The notes below the pieces were generated by a model, which saw only the letters and a program-made list of their open reading frames with translations, had not been told where the DNA came from and ran no database searches. Both the position numbers and the translations under genes were made by a program. A DNA stretch of 54,635 bases from JBBSMX01 sp038232935 (lineage in GTDB: Bacteria; Bacteroidota; Rhodothermia; Rhodothermales; JANQRZ01), in NCBI GenBank assembly GCA_038232935.1, contig JBBSMX010000010.1, positions 1 to 54,635 of the forward strand. The letters run 5' to 3'. Below, piece by piece: positions 8,280-16,259 of the stretch. Position 1 is the stretch's first letter. Each line of letters opens with the position of its first letter.

Positions 8280-10946
8280 TCAATTGTCAGAGAGGAGCGG
8301 AAGCGTCAACGTACGCCGGTTGTAGCGATCCGGCGCTCCCTCGAACGTCACGTCCACCTCGTATAGCCCCCGTCCGATTGGGCGGACTGCGACGCCGGAG
8401 ACGGCTTCGATCCGGTGCGGTGTACGGACGCCGAAGGTGTAGGTCCGCCCGCCTCGGCCTTCGAGCACGAGCCGGAGTGTGCGGTCTTCGGCCCGGTCGC
8501 GCAGGATGCGGAGGCCCTGGTTGGTTGCGCCGGGCACCGGGGCCTCGTGGCGGACGAACGCGGCGCTCCCCTCGTCGTAGCGGAACACGATCTCGTTCCG
8601 CTCGTCGAGCGCCGAGGTCACGACGGCACGCTGCACATCACCTTCACGGACGACCTCAAACTCGGCCTCTTCCCCATCAACGGTGACGGAGCGGATGCGG
8701 GCGTCGAGCGGGAAGGCCGGGGCGAGCTCGAGGTGCACGGTCCCGCTCCCTTCCTGTCGGGTCGCGGTGATACGGAGTTCGCTATCGGTGCGGACGAGCC
8801 TGAAGTCGTAGCGAGCGTCGCCGACGACCACGTTCCCGACCTGCACAGAGTCCCAGTCTGCGGGGAGTTGGGGAGCAAAACGGAGGAGTCGGCCCCGGTC
8901 CCGCACGTCGAGGCCGAGGAGGCCCGAGACAACGGGCGTGGCGACCATCGCCTCGCTCCAAACTTGGTGGTGGCTGCTCCGCCCGAACGCCGCGTTGAAG
9001 TCGCCCGAGAGGAGTTCGGTGACGTAGCCGAGCGCGTCCTGCTCGGTGAGGAGCGCGCTCGCCATGAGCGCCTGGTAGCCGACGTGCGGGCGGCCGTAGG
9101 CATAGGCCCCCATCGAGACCCAGCCGCTGAAAAGCGGCCAGACCGAGCCGTTGTGGTAGGAGAGCGGGTCGTAGCGCTCGCTCCGCGCGTCGAGGATCCG
9201 CGCGCCCCAGTCGGTAGCGACGGCGCCGCCTCCGAGGGCGTCGAGCGCTTGCTGCGCGCGGTCGGCGTCGAGGGTGTGCCACCAAAACGGGACGCCCTGC
9301 ATCGCGGTGTTCTCGGGCATCACCTCGGCCGGCCGCTCGTTCGCGATGCCGCCGCGCGAGAGGCTCGTGCTGGCCTGCGCGCCCTCGTCGGCGACGAGGG
9401 ATGTGGCGTCGGGGAAGGTGGTCGTGACGGCGTAGAAGCCCTCGTCCGGCAGCCAGTACGTCGCCTCCGTCGCGACGCGCGTGCGCTCGGCGGCGGCGCG
9501 GGCCTCGCCGGCAAGACGCCCGTCGCCGAGGGCTTCGGCCAGTTCGGCGATGTTCTCCGACGCTTCGATCCACAATCCCTGCATGTACAACTCCTCGTGC
9601 GGCGGGTAGAGCGCGCCGCCCTCGACCCAGCCGTGCCCAACGCCGGTGTTCTCGATCAGCCCGTTGCCGTCGCGGTCCGTCGCGGCGCTGAAGGCGTAGG
9701 CTTTTTTGATCGACTCCCAGTGCTTGCGGAGGAAGGCGTCGTCGCCCGTCGCGCGCCAGAGGTCGGCGTGGACGATCACGAAGAGCGGGGTCGCGTCGGC
9801 GCTGGCCCAGGCGTAGGGGTAGTCCTCGAACCAGTCGAGGAGGGCGGCGCTCTGGCTGACCTCGTGGGGGATCTTGCCGTCGGCGCGCTGGAATTTTTGC
9901 AAGAAGTCGAGCGCGGTCCGCGTCGCGTCGTAGTCGCCGGTGGCCGTCGTGGCGAAGGTGGTCCAGAGGGCGTCGCGGCCGAAGAACCACGCGAAGCCGG
10001 GCCGCTCGGAGTTGCCCGACGTGCGGAAGCCGGCGACGAATCCCGTCCCGAGCATCGGGTTCGTGGCGAGCCCTTTATCGATGCCGACCTTCGCCCACGC
10101 GAACGCCCGGTCGAGCCGGTCGTCGGGCGTGTCGATCCAGAGCGTTTCCACCTCGCCGTAGTGTTCGGCGGTCTCGGTGTAGAGCCCCGTCGCGTTCGCG
10201 AGCAGGCGGTCATAGGTCGCCTCGGCGACGGCGCGGCCCTCGGTGCTCCCGGCGAAAACGATGGGGATGAGCGACGCCTCGGCCATCTCCGGCGTCACCC
10301 GCATCTCGAACCGTGTCGGGACGTCGGCCGGCTCTTCCTGGTACGGCTGCACCGATACGTCCTCGGCCAGCGGCGAACCGACGATGCCGTAGAACCGCTG
10401 CGTCTCCTCGCCGGTGAAGTAGCGGTGCTGCCCGGCGTCCCAACCGAGGAAGCCCGTCATCAGCCCGGCCGGCCACATGAGCGAGAGATCGGGCCGGAAT
10501 GAGACGGTGATCGTGAGGGGACGGACGGTCTCCACGTCGAGCAGCATCACGACGCCGGCCTCATCCATCGGTGCGAAGAGCGTCTGCCGGACGGTGAAGG
10601 CGGCGTGGGCGTACGTGATCGTCGTCGCTTCGGGGCGGACCTCGATGGACGCCTGCGCGTCGAGCCCGTCGATGGGCACGGGGTAGTCCTCGATCTCGAA
10701 GCCGAGGCGGACATCCTCGACGAGCTTGAGCGGGTACGTCCACACCTCGAACGGCCGCCCCTCGTAGCCGAACGCGGCGGCCCGCCGGCCGAGCACGTCG
10801 AAGAACGCGCCGTCGTGCGTCGGGCGGGCGAGGACGAGCCCGTTCTCGGGTCGCTCGAACCGGGGCACGAGGGCGGGCTGGGCGAGGGCAGGCACGCCCG
10901 CGGCGATCACGAGGCCGAGCAAGAGACCAAGACGGATATGCTTCAT
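8280..10946 (-). CDS. Exported (alpha/alpha)6-barrel glycoside hydrolase, amylo-alpha-1,6-glucosidase/GH63-like
   Basis: 888 residues with a clear signal peptide (MKHIRLGLLLGLVIAAGVPALAQ). The N-terminal about 280 residues are beta-rich. The middle (about 300-700) is an (alpha/alpha)6 toroid with family-typical stretches WFFGRDALWTTFA, LQKFQRADGKIPHEVSQ, YPYAWASADATPLFVIVHAD and HNGSVWPLFSGWVSMGAYAYG. The C-terminal part is beta-sandwich-like. Such proteins trim alpha-glucan branches or act as alpha-glucosidases. The acidic residues in GRDALWT and in ATPLF-type stretches are candidates, but I cannot assign catalysis. It lies 68 bases downstream of the GH13 gene on the same strand. The exact GH family is uncertain; its role in alpha-glucan breakdown is likely. 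Confidence 0.8.
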   Translation of the reverse strand: MKHIRLGLLLGLVIAAGVPALAQPALVPRFERPENGLVLARPTHDGAFFDVLGRRAAAFGYEGRPFEVWTYPLKLVEDVRLGFEIEDYPVPIDGLDAQASIEVRPEATTITYAHAAFTVRQTLFAPMDEAGVVMLLDVETVRPLTITVSFRPDLSLMWPAGLMTGFLGWDAGQHRYFTGEETQRFYGIVGSPLAEDVSVQPYQEEPADVPTRFEMRVTPEMAEASLIPIVFAGSTEGRAVAEATYDRLLANATGLYTETAEHYGEVETLWIDTPDDRLDRAFAWAKVGIDKGLATNPMLGTGFVAGFRTSGNSERPGFAWFFGRDALWTTFATTATGDYDATRTALDFLQKFQRADGKIPHEVSQSAALLDWFEDYPYAWASADATPLFVIVHADLWRATGDDAFLRKHWESIKKAYAFSAATDRDGNGLIENTGVGHGWVEGGALYPPHEELYMQGLWIEASENIAELAEALGDGRLAGEARAAAERTRVATEATYWLPDEGFYAVTTTFPDATSLVADEGAQASTSLSRGGIANERPAEVMPENTAMQGVPFWWHTLDADRAQQALDALGGGAVATDWGARILDARSERYDPLSYHNGSVWPLFSGWVSMGAYAYGRPHVGYQALMASALLTEQDALGYVTELLSGDFNAAFGRSSHHQVWSEAMVATPVVSGLLGLDVRDRGRLLRFAPQLPADWDSVQVGNVVVGDARYDFRLVRTDSELRITATRQEGSGTVHLELAPAFPLDARIRSVTVDGEEAEFEVVREGDVQRAVVTSALDERNEIVFRYDEGSAAFVRHEAPVPGATNQGLRILRDRAEDRTLRLVLEGRGGRTYTFGVRTPHRIEAVSGVAVRPIGRGLYEVDVTFEGAPDRYNRRTLTLPLLSDN

Positions 10947-11014
10947 GAGTGGTGGAATCAGGTCCAGGGGGTATCGAATCCAACATAGGCTACCGAGGCC
11001 GCGCGCTCCTCCCT

Positions 11015-12628
11015 CTATCCCACAGCTACAGCTTCGTCCGCCCCGAGGTCCAGTTCGCCTACCACTCGCTCGCCCTCCCGTTCGGGCCGCGTCGAGAGGA
11101 GGATGCGGCCCTCGACGCCGTCGGGCAGGGGCACACGCTGCGGCGCATCGGAAACGTTGAGCGCGACGACGACTCGCTCGCCCTCGTGCTCCCGTTCGTA
11201 AGCGAACACGGCGTCGGGCACGGCGTCGAGCGGGCGGTAGCGGCCGACGCGGAGGGCGGGCGTGGCGCGGCGGAGGGTGAGGAGCCGGCGGTACAGGTTC
11301 AGGAGGGAGCCCTCGCCTTCCAACTCGGCGGTGACGTTGAGCCGCTCGTGGCGTGGGTGGAGCGGGAGCCAGAGCGCCTCGGGCGGGGCCTCAGAGAAGC
11401 CGGCGCTCGGCGAGGCGTCCCACGCCATCGGCGTGCGGCAGCCGTCGCGGCTCAGCTCGGGGAGGCTGCGGAAGCCCCACGGATCCTGCAGCTTCTCGGC
11501 CGGCACGTCCACCTCCGGCATCCCGAGCTCGTCGCCGTAGTAGAGCGTTGGCGTACCGCGGAGGGTGAGGAGAAGCACGGCAGCAACGCGCGCCTGGGCT
11601 GCGCCGATGCGACTCGCCAGCCGCCGCTCGTCGTGGTTGCCGAGGACGTAGTTGGGCCAGGCGCCTTCCGGGACCGCCGCTTCCAGGCCGTCCACCGAAG
11701 CCCGGAGCCCGGCCGCCGTCCACGGGGCGCGGAGGAGGTCGAAGTTGAACGGCAGGTGGAGCTCGTCGAGAGCCTCGCCGTAGTAGCGCGCCCACGCGGG
11801 GAAGTCGTAGAGGTGGATCTCGCCGACGAGGACGCGCTCGCTGCCATCGAAGCCGTCCACGAGCTGCCGGAGCTCGCGGTAGAGCGGGTGGATGTCCTCG
11901 TGCCCCTTGTCGTGGAGGTGAAGTTGGGTGTCGTAGTCGCCCATCGGCTTGTGCGCCTGTGGGCCGGCCGGGGCGGGAGGGTTGTCCTGGAAGTCCGGGT
12001 CTTTCATGATGAAGTGCGCCGTGTCGATCCGGAAGCCGTCCACGCCGCGCCGCATCCAGAAGCGATAGACCTCGAACATGGCCGCCTTGACTTCAGGGTT
12101 ACGCCAGTCGAGATCGGGTTGCTCGCGGAGGAACGAGTGGAGGTAATACTGCCCCGTCGCCTCGTCCCACTCCCACGCCGGCCCGCCGAAGACGCTGAGC
12201 CAGTTGTTCGGCCGGCCGCCGTCGGGAGCGGCGTCGCGCCAGACGTACCAGTCGCGCTTCGGGTTGTCCCGGCTCGCCCGGCTTTCTTCGAACCACGGGT
12301 GCTGATCCGAGGTGTGGTTCGGGACGAAGTCCACGAGCACCTTCAGCCCGCGCGCGTGCGCCACCTCGACGAGCCGGTCGAAATCGTCGAGCGTGCCAAA
12401 GAGCGGGTCCACGTCGCAGTAGTCCGCGATGTCGTAACCGAAGTCGTCTTGGGGCGAGGGGTAGAACGGGCTGAGCCAGACGGCGTCGACGCCGAGTGTG
12501 TCGGCGAGGTAGTCGAGCCGGGCCGTCACGCCGGGCAGGTCGCCGACGCCGTCGCCGTCGGTGTCCTGGAACGAGCGGGGGTAGATCTGATAGACGACGG
12601 CCGTCTGCCACCACGGGTGCGAGGTCAT
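11015..12628 (-). CDS. GH13 alpha-glucosidase (alpha-amylase family)
   Basis: 537 residues without a signal peptide, so probably cytoplasmic. GH13 conserved regions are all visible: VLVDFVPNHTSDQHPW (region I), GVDGFRIDTAHF with nucleophile Asp202 (II), VLVGEIHLYD with acid/base Glu270 (III) and LGNHDERR with Asp333 (IV). The start YQIYPRSFQDTDGDGVGDLPG and the length match oligo-1,6-glucosidase/alpha-glucosidase subfamilies, which hydrolyse maltose- or isomaltose-type sugars. A TATAAT hexamer lies about 45 bases upstream. The downstream exported debranching-like enzyme and trehalase make a short alpha-glucoside utilisation cluster. Precise linkage preference cannot be read from sequence. Confidence 0.9.
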   Translation of the reverse strand: MTSHPWWQTAVVYQIYPRSFQDTDGDGVGDLPGVTARLDYLADTLGVDAVWLSPFYPSPQDDFGYDIADYCDVDPLFGTLDDFDRLVEVAHARGLKVLVDFVPNHTSDQHPWFEESRASRDNPKRDWYVWRDAAPDGGRPNNWLSVFGGPAWEWDEATGQYYLHSFLREQPDLDWRNPEVKAAMFEVYRFWMRRGVDGFRIDTAHFIMKDPDFQDNPPAPAGPQAHKPMGDYDTQLHLHDKGHEDIHPLYRELRQLVDGFDGSERVLVGEIHLYDFPAWARYYGEALDELHLPFNFDLLRAPWTAAGLRASVDGLEAAVPEGAWPNYVLGNHDERRLASRIGAAQARVAAVLLLTLRGTPTLYYGDELGMPEVDVPAEKLQDPWGFRSLPELSRDGCRTPMAWDASPSAGFSEAPPEALWLPLHPRHERLNVTAELEGEGSLLNLYRRLLTLRRATPALRVGRYRPLDAVPDAVFAYEREHEGERVVVALNVSDAPQRVPLPDGVEGRILLSTRPEREGERVVGELDLGADEAVAVG

Positions 12629-12674
12629 AGATGAGGGTTGGTGAAGAATGGAGAGGGGACCTTACGGACACGTA

Positions 12675-12703
12675 ATTATAAGCGCGCGGCCTGATCCGGT
12701 GAG
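12675..12703 (-). promoter_or_regulatory. Candidate promoter for the GH13 gene
   Basis: On the minus strand a perfect TATAAT occupies 12680-12675. The hexamer 17 bases upstream (TCACCG, 12703-12698) is a poor -35 match. It lies in an unusually AT-rich pocket about 47 bases before the GH13 start. Only the -10 element is convincing. Confidence 0.3.
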
Positions 12704-12717
12704 CAGCTCGGGGGCAC

Positions 12718-14904
12718 TCACGACGGGACAGATACGGCGAGCGTGAAGCGGAACAGCCGCGTCCCGAGCGTCTGCCCTGCCGGGTCGAGTGTGCGGACGT
12801 GGACGAGGTAGATCCCGCTCTCGGCCCGGTGCCCGCCGTCGGTGGCGAGGTCCCAGCGCAGGGGGCGTCCGCCCCGCCGCTCCAGCGTGCGGACCGGCGT
12901 GCCCGAGGCGGAGAACACCCGCACCGTCGCGTCCCCCGGCAAGCGCTCGAAACCTACGCCGCCGTCCGGGCTCGGCGCGACCTCGGCCATCGCGGGCAGC
13001 CCGAAGGCCTCGCCGCTCCCGTACGGCAGGTACCGCCTTCCCCCTCCCCCGCCCTCCGAAACGACGACGAGGTTCGCGAGCAGCTCGGCGTTCGCGGGGT
13101 TCAGGCGGATCGCCTCGGCGAAGGCCGCCTCCGCCTCATCGGTGCGCCCGAGCTCGACCAGCGCCGTCCCCTCGTAGAAGACGGCGAGGTCCAGCGACGG
13201 GCGCTCGGACCGGGCGGCTCGGTACGCGGTGAGGGCCTCGTCGCGGCGGCCCTGCGCCTGTAAGAAATGCCCGTAGCTCGTGCGAACCGTCGCGAGGGCA
13301 GGCTGGATAGCGAGCGCCCGGCGGTAGAGCCGCTCAATGACCTCGGGATTCCGGTGCACCGCCTCGTAAGCGAGGGCGAGGGCTTCGAGCCGCTGCGGCA
13401 CGTCGGGGTCGGCGCGCGCGGCCCGTTCGAGCGCGGGGACGGCGCGTTCGAGGTTGCCCAGTCGGTGGGCCGCCACGCCGAGGAGGAAATACGCCTCCCC
13501 GTGCGTGGTGTCCGCGCGCAGCGTGTTCGCCAGCAGGGCCGCGCCCTGTGCCATCGCCGCCGGATCGGCGGCCTGCGTGCCGTAGACGACCGTCGCCATC
13601 CCTTCGTAGACCGCGCCCTCTTCCGATCCCGTATCCCGCTCGAAGTAGGGCACGAGCACGTCGCCCGGTCCCGGCTCCAGCGCCTCCACGACGGGCGGGG
13701 CCTCGCGACGAACGACGCGGATGTCGTGGTCAGTGAACGAGGCGTGAGGCGCATCCTCGGCCTCGACGCGCGGCATGTGGCAGCCGAAGCAGTCGGACGA
13801 GGCCTCGTGCTGCGCGCGGAGGGTGGGTGTGGGCATCGTCGCCTGGAGCGAAGCCGCGGGGTGGCAACCGAGGCAGGTCCGGTTGAAGTACGCCGGGCCT
13901 CGGTCGCGGAACCCCTCGTGCGGGTCGTGGCACGTCGTGCATTCGAGCGGGCGCTCCGCCGCGCGCGAGGCGCGGAAGCACGCGCTCTGGCGGAGGCGGT
14001 CGGCGTGGGAGACGACGGCGACGCCACCGCCGGACTCGGGAGCAGCGAAGAAGGCGACGTACGCCGCGAGCGGACGTCCGGGCCGGTAGCTGAAGGCCGT
14101 CTCCCCCTCGCGCAGCACGTCGACCGTCGTGTGGAGGTGGCACTGCTGGCACACGTTGAGGCGGAGGTCGAAGGTGAGGTGCGCCGGGTTGACGATGGTG
14201 GAGTCGACCGGGCTCTCGGGCTCCGAGTGGGCGAGGCGGGCCTCGACGTGGAGGCTACCCGGCCCGTGGCACCGCTCGCACCCGATTCCTTCGGGGAGGG
14301 ACGCATACTTGCCCTCGACGTACGGGATGGGCTCGGGGTAGCTGTTGTGGCACGCCATGCACCGGTCCGGGACCAGCCGGTCGAACCGCCCGTTTTTGGT
14401 TTCGTAGCCGGGGCTGAAGTCCCACTTCCCGCCCCCCTCGTTGGCCTGGGTGTACCACGTCAGCGGGAGCTGGTAGAGCCGGCCGTTCTCTTCGGTGAAG
14501 TACGTGCGGGCGACACGGCCGCTGCCCACGACGAAGTCGATCCGCCGCCGAAGCTGGTGGACGACGGCCCCCTCCGGCGACCGCAGCGTCTCCTCCTGAT
14601 ACAGGCCGTCGGACGCCTCCACGACGCGGTAGCCGAAGCCCATCGCCTCGTGCAGCAACGGCCCCTCCATCCCCGCCTCAACCCGTCGCTCCGGCGTCCA
14701 CCGGTAAAACGACTGGGCCATCCCGTGCGTCTGGTAGCTCGCGTAGAGCTCCTCGTGGCACGTCGCGCACGCCGCGTCCCCGACGTAGGCCACGCCGGGT
14801 GCCATGTTCTCAAAAGCCGGTCCTACCTCCTCCGCCACCCCTCGGCAGCCTCCCAAGCCGAGGGCGAGGGCGGCAAGCGCGAGTAAGCTCAGCGTCGTCC
14901 GCAT
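12718..14904 (-). CDS. Multiheme cytochrome c / TPR / FlgD-like fusion lipoprotein
   Basis: 728 residues. Lipobox LGGC at residue 20. The first about 390 residues carry seven CXXCH motifs (CATCH at 46-50, CMACH, CERCH, CQQCH, CTTCH, CLGCH, CFGCH), as in the cytochrome c554-like multiheme proteins. Residues about 440-610 are tetratricopeptide repeats (EAYFLLGVAAHRLGNLERAV; ALTAYRAARSERPSLD; DEAEAAFAEAIRLNPANAEL). The C-terminal about 90 residues look like a FlgD/T9SS-type beta-sandwich (VRVFSASGTPVRTLERRGG, GIYLVHVRTLD). It should be exported and perhaps surface-displayed, combining electron transfer with protein binding. ATG at 14904 places the signal peptide at the N-terminus. It stands alone on its transcript, with 166 bases to the upstream gene. 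Confidence 0.85.
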   Translation of the reverse strand: MRTTLSLLALAALALGLGGCRGVAEEVGPAFENMAPGVAYVGDAACATCHEELYASYQTHGMAQSFYRWTPERRVEAGMEGPLLHEAMGFGYRVVEASDGLYQEETLRSPEGAVVHQLRRRIDFVVGSGRVARTYFTEENGRLYQLPLTWYTQANEGGGKWDFSPGYETKNGRFDRLVPDRCMACHNSYPEPIPYVEGKYASLPEGIGCERCHGPGSLHVEARLAHSEPESPVDSTIVNPAHLTFDLRLNVCQQCHLHTTVDVLREGETAFSYRPGRPLAAYVAFFAAPESGGGVAVVSHADRLRQSACFRASRAAERPLECTTCHDPHEGFRDRGPAYFNRTCLGCHPAASLQATMPTPTLRAQHEASSDCFGCHMPRVEAEDAPHASFTDHDIRVVRREAPPVVEALEPGPGDVLVPYFERDTGSEEGAVYEGMATVVYGTQAADPAAMAQGAALLANTLRADTTHGEAYFLLGVAAHRLGNLERAVPALERAARADPDVPQRLEALALAYEAVHRNPEVIERLYRRALAIQPALATVRTSYGHFLQAQGRRDEALTAYRAARSERPSLDLAVFYEGTALVELGRTDEAEAAFAEAIRLNPANAELLANLVVVSEGGGGGRRYLPYGSGEAFGLPAMAEVAPSPDGGVGFERLPGDATVRVFSASGTPVRTLERRGGRPLRWDLATDGGHRAESGIYLVHVRTLDPAGQTLGTRLFRFTLAVSVPS

Positions 14905-15070
14905 AATCGCTCGTTGAAGGCCCACCCGTCGGCCGGCCAAATCCCGCGCGCAGTATAGGACTCCGGCACCCGTTTTCGCGCAGGCATTTGCGAGAGGAGA
15001 AACAGCTTAAAGTCGCCGTACTCCCCTGTGATCGCTGCCTTCTACCAGTGGCTCTTACAACGACACCCGC

Positions 15071-16156
15071 TCACGAGTCGTAACGCTTGACGATTCCTTT
15101 CAACTCCGACGCAAAACGGTAGATGTCACTCACTGAGGTAAGCTCATAGCGCGTCTCATTCTTTCCGGCATCAAAGAGGCCGATGTACCGCTGGCTCCAA
15201 TTGAAATGGAGACGGCAGATCGGTTTCCGATTGTTGTCATCAAGCAGGATCCCCATGTAGGACTTGGTGTCGCGGTGGGCGACGCGCTCCGGCGCTACGA
15301 CCTCGCACACGATGGCTCGGACGATGTGGTACCCCTCCATCTCGTCGGCCGTCGTCTCGATTCCGCTCTCCTTCGACTCCGATATCTCCACCGCCGCCTC
15401 GGTTGGCTCTCCTTCGGGTTTCCTGCCCGTGGCAACATCCTCTTGTGCAAGCGCCGAACGGAGACGGTTGCTGACGCGCTCGCTGATGAACTGCTGGATC
15501 GCCTTAACGGTGAGCCCCGTGAACTGCTCCTTGACGTGTGCCGTGAAGCGACCACCGGGGTTTGCCTTGAGGTAGAGGAACCGCACCAACTCGGCATCGG
15601 GCGTCTCGAACTGCTCCACAAGCACTTTGTTAAGTTCCCGGAGATACTTCAACTCGCTCGCGGCGTCGAGCATCCGTTCGAGGTCGAAAGCCCCCTTGCT
15701 CAGGCGCTTCACCTCGGCGACATGATCATCCCGAAGGTCAAGAATGTCAAGTTCGAGGAAGGGTCGGGCGTCCATCTTGTTCGGCTCCTCTAAATCTGAG
15801 TAGAACCGATACTGGACACCGTTGGTCAGGATGGCGATGCGAGCGTTTGTAACAGTGAAGTACCGGAAGAGCTGGCTCATGTTGGCCTCACTCAGGTTCA
15901 CTCCGGCCGTCTTGCACTCGATCAGCATGATTATCTCGCCGTCCTGCTTGATCGCGTAGTCTACTTTCTCCCCCTTCTTGATCCCCACGTCGGCAGTCAA
16001 CTCCGGCACTACCTCCTCTGGGTTGAATACATCGTAACCGAGAGCTGCGATGAAAGGCATGACGAGGGCGTTCTTCGTAGCCTCCTCGGTCATGAGATGG
16101 GCTAGGAGCGACGGGGCACGCTGAACCAGAGCGGCGAGGTTGTCGGCAAAGCTCAT
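15071..16156 (-). CDS. Orphan HsdR-N-like nuclease domain protein (COG4748-like)
   Basis: 361 residues. The N-terminal half is a type I restriction HsdR-N / PD-(D/E)XK-like domain: KNALVMPFIAALGYDVFNPEEVVPE, then Asp66 (KVDYAI) and Glu80-x-Lys82 (IECKT), with an FRYFTVTNARIAILTNG segment that is standard in the family. The C-terminal half (about 260-361, GYHIVRAIVCEVV...CRLHFNWSQRYIGLFD) is a conserved domain of unknown role seen in COG4748-type proteins. No helicase, methyltransferase or specificity subunit lies nearby, so it is not a normal restriction system. It may be a solitary defence or DNA-processing nuclease. Its codon usage and composition are visibly less GC-rich than the neighbours, hinting at acquisition. 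Confidence 0.75.
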   Translation of the reverse strand: MSFADNLAALVQRAPSLLAHLMTEEATKNALVMPFIAALGYDVFNPEEVVPELTADVGIKKGEKVDYAIKQDGEIIMLIECKTAGVNLSEANMSQLFRYFTVTNARIAILTNGVQYRFYSDLEEPNKMDARPFLELDILDLRDDHVAEVKRLSKGAFDLERMLDAASELKYLRELNKVLVEQFETPDAELVRFLYLKANPGGRFTAHVKEQFTGLTVKAIQQFISERVSNRLRSALAQEDVATGRKPEGEPTEAAVEISESKESGIETTADEMEGYHIVRAIVCEVVAPERVAHRDTKSYMGILLDDNNRKPICRLHFNWSQRYIGLFDAGKNETRYELTSVSDIYRFASELKGIVKRYDS

Positions 16157-16259
16157 TGGTAAGTCGGTTTAGTCAGGAGCTGAAGTTTAGGGGCGGAGGC
16201 CAATACACGGCACCTGAAATTCTACCCGCCATCGCTTCGCCCGGTACACGACCCTTCGT

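Noticed and set aside
8415..10502. 695-codon plus-strand frame opposite the debranching-like hydrolase
   Set aside because: Same shadow composition (Arg/Val/Gly/Asp), no recognisable fold; the minus-strand protein has a signal peptide and family motifs.
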